Source of the DNA: Candidatus Peribacteraceae bacterium
GTDB taxonomy: Bacteria > Patescibacteriota > Gracilibacteria > Peribacterales > Peribacteraceae
Direction of reading: 5' to 3'
DNA: 49,621 nt
Assembly (NCBI GenBank): GCA_028712095.1
Contig: JAQTQU010000003.1
Location: forward strand, 1 to 49,621
Made by a program: the position numbers and the translations under genes. Under the pieces are notes generated by a model that saw only the letters and a program-made list of their open reading frames with translations, was not told the DNA's origin and ran no database searches. Position 1 is the stretch's first letter, and the number at the start of each line of letters is the position of its first letter. This document shows positions 8,374 to 14,711 of this stretch, one piece after another.

Positions 8374-8973
8374 ATGCTTCCTGCATTCACGGTCTTTGAC
8401 GTGGAAACCACTGGCTTGGACCCGCGTCAGGGCCACCGGATTTTGGAAATCGCCGGCGTGCGCGTGGAACCCTTCGACTCCGCTCAGGGCAGGGGGTGGA
8501 AGATCATGGAAGAGCAGACGTTTTCGCAATTGGTGAACCCCGAACGGCCGATTCCCTGGGAGGCAAAGAGCATCAACAAGATCACGGACGAAGAAGTGCG
8601 CACCGCCCCCACGATCGACGCGGTACTGCCCGCATTCCTTCGCTTCGCCGAGAATTCCGTACTTGTCGCGCACAACGCGGAATTCGACATGGGATTCCTG
8701 AGACAGGAAAAAGAATGCTGCTGGGGATACATCGAACTGCCGGAAAGTTTTTGCACGATGAAGTTGAGTCAGTCGCTCTTTCCGCATGAATTCAGGCATA
8801 ATCTGGATGTCGTCTCGCTGCGGCTGGGCCTGAACATCCCCGCGCAGCGTCATCGCGCACTGCCGGATGTGCTGGTCACGGCACAGGCACTGCTGAAAAT
8901 GCTCGAAACCGGAAAAATCCAAACTATCGAGGAGCTGCGCAAAAGAGCCGGTATCCGCCAATTGGTGACATAA
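8374..8973 (+). CDS. DnaQ-type 3'-5' exonuclease (DNA polymerase III epsilon-like)
   Basis: 199 aa DEDDh exonuclease. ExoI is FDVETTGLDP (residues about 8-17), ExoII is VLVAHNAEFDMGFLRQE (about 97-113) and ExoIII is HRALPDVLVTAQALL (about 170-184), giving all acidic residues and the catalytic His. It is likely a proofreading or repair nuclease acting with a DNA polymerase. Oddity: residues 33-40 (PFDSAQGR) are coded by a 20-bp palindrome (8470-8489) nearly identical to an intergenic copy at 42677-42696, lying in a loop between the first and second strands. Confidence 0.9.
   Translation: MLPAFTVFDVETTGLDPRQGHRILEIAGVRVEPFDSAQGRGWKIMEEQTFSQLVNPERPIPWEAKSINKITDEEVRTAPTIDAVLPAFLRFAENSVLVAHNAEFDMGFLRQEKECCWGYIELPESFCTMKLSQSLFPHEFRHNLDVVSLRLGLNIPAQRHRALPDVLVTAQALLKMLETGKIQTIEELRKRAGIRQLVT
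8470..8489. repeat. REP-like palindrome inside the exonuclease gene
   Basis: CCCTTCGACTCCGCTCAGGG, read in frame. Copies: CCCTTCGACTACGCTCAGGG at 42677-42696 (one difference) and, on the other strand, CCCCTCGACTCCGCTCGGGG at 19367-19386, whose two differences form a compensating pair (T-A to C-G). Confidence 0.75.
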
Positions 8974-9036
8974 TCCACAACCTTGCCAAAGAAATGCGCT
9001 ATACTGCCCCTACGAAGCAGGCAGCAATTTTTTTAA

Positions 9037-9068
9037 GTCCCCTACGCCCTAATCCTACGCCCTCACCC
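9037..9068. repeat. CCCTACGCCCTA-type repeat before def
   Basis: CCCCTACGCCCTAATCCTACGCCCTCACCCTA directly precedes the def start. The same wording occurs as a 21-bp tandem at 28038-28094 and in frame inside the wecB-like gene at 22560-22583. Confidence 0.65.
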
Positions 9069-9072
9069 TACC

Positions 9073-9570
9073 GTGTCCCTCCTCCCCATTGAGAAAGGCG
9101 CCGACAACCCGATCCTCCGCCGCAAGGCGGCAAAAGTGCCGGAAGTGACCAAAGCTATTAAAAAGCTCATCAAGGGCATGCGCGAGACGGTGAAAGCGGA
9201 GGACGGAGCGGGTCTGGCGGCCCCGCAGGTGGGGCAATCGCTACAACTCTGCCTCGCGCTTGTCGAAGGGAAGATGACGGTGCTCATCAATCCCGAAATC
9301 ACCTGGCGGAGCGAAGAGACCGCCACGGAAGAAGAAGGCTGCTTGAGCCTGCCCGGCATCCAGGTCGCCGTCACCCGCCCCGCAGCCATCGCCGTGAAGT
9401 ACCTGAACGAAAACGGACTGCCGGAGGAACGCAAGCTCTCCGATTTCTCCGCGCGCACCGCGCAGCACGAAACAGATCATCTCAAGGGCGTGCTGCTCGT
9501 GGACTACCTCACGCCGCCGCCGCAGCGGGATCCGGAACAGACGCAAGAAGCTCGGCATGAAGCTGCGTAA
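9073..9570 (+). CDS. def: Peptide deformylase
   Basis: 165 aa, starting at GTG 9073. It removes the formyl group from the N-terminal methionine of new proteins. All three metal-site motifs are present: GAGLAAPQVG (residues about 47-56), EEGCLSLPG with the ligand Cys, and QHETDHLKG with the HExxH-type ligand pair. The last 12 or so residues are polar and poorly conserved, and the 3' end overlaps the convergent sigma-factor gene by 62 nt. Confidence 0.95.
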   Translation: MSLLPIEKGADNPILRRKAAKVPEVTKAIKKLIKGMRETVKAEDGAGLAAPQVGQSLQLCLALVEGKMTVLINPEITWRSEETATEEEGCLSLPGIQVAVTRPAAIAVKYLNENGLPEERKLSDFSARTAQHETDHLKGVLLVDYLTPPPQRDPEQTQEARHEAA

Positions 9571-10261
9571 TCGCGTGATGGAGACGGGATTTTACCGTGC
9601 CGACGGGAACGCCGAGAATTGCCGCGGCTTCGCGATACAGAAGCCCCTGCAGATGCACAAGTGAGACCACCCTCTGCAAAGGAACCGGAAGCCTGTTCAG
9701 GGCATCCAACACGTTTGAATACTGTTCCTTGTCCGCAAGCAGATCCTCCACCGATTGCGCATGTGCATCAATCATCAAGGCTCCGAGTGGAGAGAGCTCA
9801 TCTATACCCCGCTCGTCGGCAGGGTCAGCGGCAGGGTGATCGAGGGAAATCATCCTGCGGACACGCCGGCGCCGGTGCAGATCAATGGCTTGGTGTGTCG
9901 CGATGGTGAAAAGCCAGGGCCGCACCCGCCGCCCAGAATCGAACTGGGCGCACTTGAGGTGTACCTGCAGCCAGGTATTCTGGAGCGCATCCGAGGCATC
10001 CGCGGCATGGCCGAGATAGTTCTGCAGATATCCGAGGAGTTCCCCCTCATAACGATGGACGAGCGCTTCAAAAGCTCTTTTGTCCCCGGTACCGCGGTAA
10101 GTCAGGAGCAGATCTTCGTCCGTTGCAGTCTCGATGACATGGAAAGAAATATGCTGCAGCATCTTCTGTCCGACTGCAGTTGATGGTGCTTGCGTTGGAG
10201 CAGCGGCAATATCCCGGGGGGAGAGCGCGGACCCATCGCAGAGAACTTCAGGAGCCATCAT
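9509..10261 (-). CDS. RNA polymerase sigma factor, ECF/sigma-70 family (A)
   Basis: About 250 aa from ATG 10261 (second ATG at 10258). Sigma region 2 is LVHRYEGELLGYLQNYLGHAADASDALQNTWLQVHLKCAQFDSGRRVRPWLFTIATHQAIDLHRR, and region 4 is LPVPLQRVVSLVHLQGLLYREAAAILGVPVGTVKSRLHHAITQL. An unconserved N-terminal extension of about 50 residues precedes region 2. The gene lies 70 nt after another ECF gene on the same strand, with its own strong promoter in between. It ends inside the 3' end of def. No anti-sigma gene is adjacent. Confidence 0.88.
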   Translation of the reverse strand: MMAPEVLCDGSALSPRDIAAAPTQAPSTAVGQKMLQHISFHVIETATDEDLLLTYRGTGDKRAFEALVHRYEGELLGYLQNYLGHAADASDALQNTWLQVHLKCAQFDSGRRVRPWLFTIATHQAIDLHRRRRVRRMISLDHPAADPADERGIDELSPLGALMIDAHAQSVEDLLADKEQYSNVLDALNRLPVPLQRVVSLVHLQGLLYREAAAILGVPVGTVKSRLHHAITQLHAELLASVPDPAAAAA

Positions 10262-10266
10262 TGTAG

Positions 10267-10294
10267 ATAGTACTTTATTTATTATATTTGTCAA
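10267..10294 (-). promoter_or_regulatory. Promoter of sigma factor A
   Basis: On the minus strand TTGACA (10289-10294), a 16-nt spacer and TACTAT (10267-10272), followed after 5 nt by the ATG. This is a near-ideal housekeeping promoter placed so that the mRNA would be essentially leaderless. Confidence 0.7.
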
Positions 10295-10331
10295 GTTACT
10301 CGGCAGAAACAGCGGCACAGCCACGTTCTCT

Positions 10332-10982
10332 TCAGGGAAAAGCCGGTTGGAACAGCGCGCGGTCCCCCGGTTTCCCATCGGGTAAATACGTTTTGAACTC
10401 CTCTGCAAACCGCCCGCGTGCGATGTGCAGGCGACGCTTGACCGTGCCGACGGGAATCCCCTCCGGGTGCTCCTCCGTCGTGATGAGCCGCGCGATTTCC
10501 GCAATGGTAAGCCCCTGCCAATACCGCAGCGTCAGTACCTCCCTGTCTTGATCGGATAGCCGCGCCAGCGCGCCGCCAACGTGTGTACCCTGCTCCGAAA
10601 GACAGAGAAAATCCGCAGAATCGTCGTTCTCCCGGGCGAGCGTGATACAATGATCGTCCGCATGCAGGAGGCGCAACGCCTTGCGGCGCGTATAAAAATT
10701 GAGCGCCTGGCGATGGACGATTGTTCGAAGCCACGCATGAAACGTTCTTCTGTCACGGATGGAAGAGGCTTTTTTGCTGATAATGATCCAAAGGTTTTGC
10801 GCGAGATCCTCCGCGTCTTCATGGGTAATCGATCCGCTCTCCCGTAAAAAAAGCCAAACAATCAACGGATGATACTTCCGGACAAGCCCGTCGCCGCCAT
10901 TCAAAAAATCTTCGAGAAGAGCGGCGTCTTCATTGTACTGCATGCCTTGACCGCAATCCGATCCCTCGCAGAAAGTGGACAT
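10332..10982 (-). CDS. RNA polymerase sigma factor, ECF/sigma-70 family (B)
   Basis: 216 aa from ATG 10982 (an ATG at 11021 lies upstream of the promoter). Region 2: LVRKYHPLIVWLFLRESGSITHEDAEDLAQNLWIIISKKASSIRDRRTFHAWLRTIVHRQALNFYTRR. Region 4: LSDQDREVLTLRYWQGLTIAEIARLITTEEHPEGIPVGTVKRRLHIARGRF, with an unusual insertion of several residues (TTEEHPEGI) inside the helix-turn-helix. It lies upstream of sigma factor A and divergent from gatB. Stress or envelope signalling is typical of the family; the signal is unknown. Confidence 0.88.
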   Translation of the reverse strand: MSTFCEGSDCGQGMQYNEDAALLEDFLNGGDGLVRKYHPLIVWLFLRESGSITHEDAEDLAQNLWIIISKKASSIRDRRTFHAWLRTIVHRQALNFYTRRKALRLLHADDHCITLARENDDSADFLCLSEQGTHVGGALARLSDQDREVLTLRYWQGLTIAEIARLITTEEHPEGIPVGTVKRRLHIARGRFAEEFKTYLPDGKPGDRALFQPAFP

Positions 10983-10989
10983 TACGAAT

Positions 10990-11017
10990 AATGTACGATG
11001 TTCTGAATATAAAGCAA
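10990..11017 (-). promoter_or_regulatory. Promoter of sigma factor B
   Basis: On the minus strand TTGCTT (11012-11017), a 16-nt spacer and TACATT (10990-10995), then 7 nt to the ATG at 10982. Same leaderless layout as sigma factor A. Confidence 0.6.
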
Positions 11018-11032
11018 TCACTCCCCTTTCAT

Positions 11033-11062
11033 TTGCATGAAAACATTTTTGCCCGCTACTCT
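11033..11062 (+). promoter_or_regulatory. Promoter of gatB
   Basis: TTGCAT (11033-11038), an 18-nt spacer and TACTCT (11057-11062), 6 nt before the ATG at 11069. It supports this start over the upstream ATG at 10991. Confidence 0.55.
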
Positions 11063-11068
11063 GCTGCT

Positions 11069-12514
11069 ATGCCGCAATTGGAAGTCGTGATCGGATTGGA
11101 GGTCCACGCGCAGATGAACACAAAGACGAAGATGTTCTGCGGGTGCGACAACGATGCGTTCGGCAAGGCGCCGAATACGACCGTCTGCCCCGTCTGCATG
11201 GGATTCCCGGGAACGCTCCCGGTACCGAATAAGGAGGCGATCGCCAAAGCGGTGAAGGCGTCGCTCGCGATCGGCTGCGCCGTGGCACCCGCGTGCCACT
11301 TCGACCGCAAGCACTACTTCTACCCCGATCTGCCCGCGGGATTTCAGATTTCGCAGTACGACTTTCCGCTCTCGAAGGGCGGGAACGTGGAATTCGATCT
11401 CACCGATGCGAGCGGCAATACGACGGGGGAACGCTCCTGCCGCATCACGCGGCTGCACATGGAGAATGATGCGGGCAAGCTGAGTCACTACGGTACGAAT
11501 ACGCTGTGCGACTACAACCGTGCCGGAACGCCGCTCATGGAGATCGTCACCGAACCGGATCTGCAATCCGCTGAGGATGCCGTCGCCTTCGCGCAGGAAC
11601 TCCGCCGCATCTTGATCTCGGTCGGGGCGAGTGACGCCGACATGTTCAAAGGGATGATGCGGTTCGATGCGTCGATCTCGCTCAAGGAAAAGGGAACGGA
11701 AAAGCTCAATCCCCGCAGTGAGATCAAGAACTTAAACTCCTTCAAGGCACTCGAAAAAGCGCTGCAGTATGAGGAGAAACGCCTGCGCGGGCTGTGGGAG
11801 AAAGACAAAGGTCCTCTGCCGCACGACATCACCGTCGGCTGGCTGGATGAGGAGGAAAAGACGCACGTGCTGCGCGACAAAGAAACTGCCGGCGACTACC
11901 GCTACTTTCCCGAGCCCGACCTGCCGCCGCTCTCGTTCGACGCAAAGGAACTGGAAAAAATCCGCGCCGCCCTCCCTCCACTGCCGCGCGCGGAGAAGAA
12001 GAAACTCTCCGGCTTGGGCCTTACGGATGCCGAAGCCGGGCAGCTCAATGCCGATCCTGATCTGAAGGAAATCTATGCATCCGTGCTGGAACGGCTGAAG
12101 GACCCCAAGCGTGCTTCAGGAATCGTGATCACGCAACTCACAGGATTCCTGAAGGCCGCCAACAAGACCGTGCGGCAGGGGCCGGGCACGCAGGCCATGG
12201 TGGATCTGGTGGATGCGATTGAGAGTGGAAAAATCTCGGGGAGCAAAGGAAAAGAGGTTCTTGAGAAGATGGTCGAAACCGGCAAGTCCGCCCCCGAAAT
12301 CATCGCGGAGGAAGGCATCTCCCAGATCACGGACGAAGGCGCTCTGACCGCGCTCGTAGACAAAGCCATCGCAGCGAACCCTAGGGCCATCGCATCCTAT
12401 CGGAGCGGCAAAACCCAGGCTCTGGGTGCGATCGTGGGGTGGATCATGAAGGAGACGCGCGGACAAGCCAACCCGGAGAAAGTGAATGAGATACTGCGGA
12501 AGAAGATTTCTTAA
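11069..12514 (+). CDS. gatB: Aspartyl/glutamyl-tRNA(Asn/Gln) amidotransferase subunit B
   Basis: 481 aa. It is the tRNA-binding, kinase-like subunit of GatCAB, which converts Glu-tRNA(Gln) and/or Asp-tRNA(Asn) to the amidated forms. It begins MPQLEVVIGLEVHAQMNTKTKMFCGC, the family N-terminus, with the zinc-type Cys pairs CGCDN and CPVCMGFPGTLP, then HYFYPDLPAGFQISQYDFPL, EIVTEPDL, FRYF-type DYRYFPEPDLPPL, and the C-terminal YqeY-like helical tail (from about residue 335) ending NPEKVNEILRKKI. gatA and gatC are not adjacent, unlike many genomes. Confidence 0.97.
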   Translation: MPQLEVVIGLEVHAQMNTKTKMFCGCDNDAFGKAPNTTVCPVCMGFPGTLPVPNKEAIAKAVKASLAIGCAVAPACHFDRKHYFYPDLPAGFQISQYDFPLSKGGNVEFDLTDASGNTTGERSCRITRLHMENDAGKLSHYGTNTLCDYNRAGTPLMEIVTEPDLQSAEDAVAFAQELRRILISVGASDADMFKGMMRFDASISLKEKGTEKLNPRSEIKNLNSFKALEKALQYEEKRLRGLWEKDKGPLPHDITVGWLDEEEKTHVLRDKETAGDYRYFPEPDLPPLSFDAKELEKIRAALPPLPRAEKKKLSGLGLTDAEAGQLNADPDLKEIYASVLERLKDPKRASGIVITQLTGFLKAANKTVRQGPGTQAMVDLVDAIESGKISGSKGKEVLEKMVETGKSAPEIIAEEGISQITDEGALTALVDKAIAANPRAIASYRSGKTQALGAIVGWIMKETRGQANPEKVNEILRKKIS

Positions 12515-12521
12515 CGTCTCA

Positions 12522-13139
12522 TCAACGATTTTCCTTTTGCATGCCTTCGAACTCCGGCTGCCAGACCATTTGCGTTTGACCCTCTGGCATCGTGACCGGC
12601 CGAAAGGCATTACACTCATAGAATGACAGTTCGCCTTGATGGTGGAGCACGGCAGATATCTTTTCGTGGATGGAATATCCAGCGGCAGCAACGACAAAAC
12701 TCTTGAGTTCATCCAAGAGCACACGGTACATCAACATGCGGAATGGGAAATCTGCATCCACAGCGATTGAGCGGATGTGCAATTCATCAAATGCCTCTGT
12801 CCAAAGGACATGTCCAACAGCAGGTGCTTCGAAGTAATCTTTATAGAATGAATCTCCGATATCTTCTGTCGGGTGATAGCAAATTCCCTTAGCCGACGTT
12901 CCCCCTTTGCCAAGGAAAGTATCGAATCTCTTAATGTAACGAACTTTTTCTCCCAGGAAAAAATCCATAATTTCGCGCGCGGTCATGGGATATTCGGAAC
13001 CTCGACGCTCCGTACTCAAAATGAATCGCATGTATTCTCGATTGCGCAGTTGCAAGCCATGTCTCCGAAGCCAGACCTCCTGACTCGTTTCCGAGTCCGA
13101 GAGCAATACCAGCCTGGAATCGCGTTCATACTCCTGCAT
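12522..13139 (-). CDS. Hypothetical protein
   Basis: 205 aa with no domain that I recognise. It starts MQEYERDSRLVLLSDSETSQEVWLRR and contains many aromatic and charged residues (YPMTAREIMDFFLGEKVRYIKRF; FYKDYFEAPAVGHVLWTEAFDELHIRSIAVDADFPF), with no signal peptide or membrane helix. Its composition is visibly richer in A and T than its neighbours, which suggests recent acquisition. It converges on gatB (7-nt gap). Globular cytosolic protein of unknown role. Confidence 0.65.
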   Translation of the reverse strand: MQEYERDSRLVLLSDSETSQEVWLRRHGLQLRNREYMRFILSTERRGSEYPMTAREIMDFFLGEKVRYIKRFDTFLGKGGTSAKGICYHPTEDIGDSFYKDYFEAPAVGHVLWTEAFDELHIRSIAVDADFPFRMLMYRVLLDELKSFVVAAAGYSIHEKISAVLHHQGELSFYECNAFRPVTMPEGQTQMVWQPEFEGMQKENR

Positions 13140-13225
13140 GGAAAGAGTGGAACTTTGCTCTTCAAAAAAGGAATTTTCAACACATCAAACCCTGAATATT
13201 CCTCGCTAAACCTTCATCGTTTGTC

Positions 13226-13306
13226 CTACTTCTCCGTCTTCTTCATATACTCCCCCGTTTCGGTATTCATTTTGACCCTTTCTCCCTCATCACCTTCCCA
13301 AACCCA
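13226..13306 (-). pseudogene. Relic of an efp 3' end
   Basis: On the minus strand, after an in-frame TGA at 13307-13309, the sequence codes WVWEGDEGERVKMNTETGEY then MKKTEK and a stop (13226-13228). This mirrors the end of the intact efp (EGDRVKVNTETGMYMKKA) about 275 nt away, at protein and DNA level. No upstream efp sequence is open, so it is a degraded partial duplication or the end of an older efp copy. The rest of 13140-13501 holds no gene; 13448-13499 is CCCTAATCC-type spacer repeat. Confidence 0.7.
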
Positions 13307-13447
13307 TCACTCCATGAACGGAAAGAGACTATCAGTCTACTAATGTCCCTCGCAGTGGTGGGGATGGGGACAGGGTTGGGATTGAGACGATCTCTGAGGA
13401 AAGAATAGGAAGAAATCGCAGAAAGAAACGAGTAACGACCCAACGAG

Positions 13448-13499
13448 CAACGTACACTAAACGTTCCCTAATCCCCAATACACCAATCCCTAATCCCTA
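13448..13499. repeat. CCCTAATCCCCAATACACC-type spacer repeat
   Basis: Low-complexity sequence (TTCCCTAATCCCCAATACAC and CCAATCCCTAATCCCTATG) abutting the efp stop codon. Similar in style to the spacers before secD (634-660) and def (9037-9068). Confidence 0.5.
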
Positions 13500-13501
13500 T
13501 G

Positions 13502-14059
13502 TCATGCCTTCTTCATATACATCCCCGTCTCCGTGTTCACCTTCACCCGATCGCCCTCCTGCAGGAAGAGCGGCACGTTGACGGTGAGTCCGCTCTCAAG
13601 CTTTGCGGGCTTTTGGCCGCCCGTGGCGGTGTCACCGCGGACACCCGGCATCGTCTCGACAATCTTTAAGTCGACCGTGGAGGGCAGCTGAATGCCGATG
13701 GGCTGCTCCTCAAACATCAGTGCATCCACCTCACCGCTCTCCACGAGGTACTGCACCGTATCGCCGAGCATCTCTTTGTTGAGGAAGAACTGATCGTAAC
13801 TCTGCAGATCCATGAACGTGTACTGTTCGCCGTCATTGTAGAGGTACTGCACGCGGCGGTAGCCCACATCGGCAGGCTCGACCTGCTCGCTGCCCTGAAA
13901 GTTCTGCTGGATCACCGCACCCGTCTTGAGGTTCTTGAGCTTGCACTGCATGTTCGCCTTGCTCTGGCTCTTGCGGCCGAACTGCGACGCAACAATGAGA
14001 TACGGAATCCCGTCGAGTTGAATGGCGCGGCCCGGTTTAAGCTCTGTGATCACGTACAT
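13502..14059 (-). CDS. efp: Elongation factor P
   Basis: 185 aa from ATG 14059 (MYVITELKPGRAIQLDGIPYLI); longer open frames upstream run through repeats. The three-domain EF-P fold is evident: the KOW-like N-domain with KLKNLKTGAVIQQNFQGSE, an OB domain with RRVQYLYNDGEQYTFMD, and the C-terminal KLESGLTVNVPLFLQEGDRVKVNTETG. EF-P helps ribosomes stalled at polyproline. The domain I loop reads FGRKSQSKAN, so ungapped alignment places Gln where the modified Lys/Arg of other EF-Ps usually sits, with Lys two residues either side. Confidence 0.95.
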   Translation of the reverse strand: MYVITELKPGRAIQLDGIPYLIVASQFGRKSQSKANMQCKLKNLKTGAVIQQNFQGSEQVEPADVGYRRVQYLYNDGEQYTFMDLQSYDQFFLNKEMLGDTVQYLVESGEVDALMFEEQPIGIQLPSTVDLKIVETMPGVRGDTATGGQKPAKLESGLTVNVPLFLQEGDRVKVNTETGMYMKKA

Positions 14060-14145
14060 CGTGGAGGAACGGTAGCGGATTGCCACGCCGAAGGGCAAGG
14101 AAGGAATATCGGAATATGGGAATAATGGAGTATCGGGAGTGGGTT

Positions 14146-14505
14146 TTAGGAACGGGAATGGCAAGCGGTGATGAGACCCGACAAAAGGCGTCTTTCCCGT
14201 TCAACGAGATAAATCGCACTTTTGATTTTTTCCCCAGCAACGAATGACAAGGAAACGATGATCAAGAGGAATGCTTCCACTTCGGAACTTTCACCGCGAG
14301 CGATGGTATATTTTGCCGCTTTGTCGGGATAGGTGAAACGGCCAAATCCTTCAGCAATATTAGCAAGGATGCTCGTGGAAGCTCTACGCAATTGAGATAC
14401 GATCCCATAGAGTTCTTCTCTCGGCAGCAGCCGCGTGATGGCATAGATCTCTCGTACGAGTTCCAAGCCATTTTTCCATGCTTCAAGCTGAGTGAAATGT
14501 TCCAT
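14146..14505 (-). CDS. Four-helix bundle protein, second copy
   Basis: 119 aa, homologous along its length to the product of 5127-5501 (shared MEHF/MDHF start, LLPREELYGIVSQLRRASTSILANIAEGFGRFTYPDKA, YTIARGESSEVEAFL, LLSGLI). Same uncharacterised helical family. It is upstream of efp on the same strand, 86 nt before its ATG. The copies differ enough to be old paralogues or separate acquisitions. Confidence 0.87.
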   Translation of the reverse strand: MEHFTQLEAWKNGLELVREIYAITRLLPREELYGIVSQLRRASTSILANIAEGFGRFTYPDKAAKYTIARGESSEVEAFLLIIVSLSFVAGEKIKSAIYLVERERRLLSGLITACHSRS

Positions 14506-14711
14506 AGCCCATTATGGTAATACGTTGCGTTATTGCGTAGGAGATTCCCTCCCGAATGTCACGATGCCGAATCCGAAAACATGGCTATGCGTAGAGCAGA
14601 AAACGGTTCCATGCACCTGTAGAACGCCTCCGATATTCCTTTACTCCGATATTCCGTTATTCCGATACTCCAAACTTCAACACGCTCACACCAGATTGTT
14701 ACCCAACACAC

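Noticed and set aside
10991-11068. 26-residue N-terminal extension of GatB
   Set aside because: The family start MPQLEVVIGLEVHAQ and a promoter lie at 11033-11069; the extension is non-conserved.
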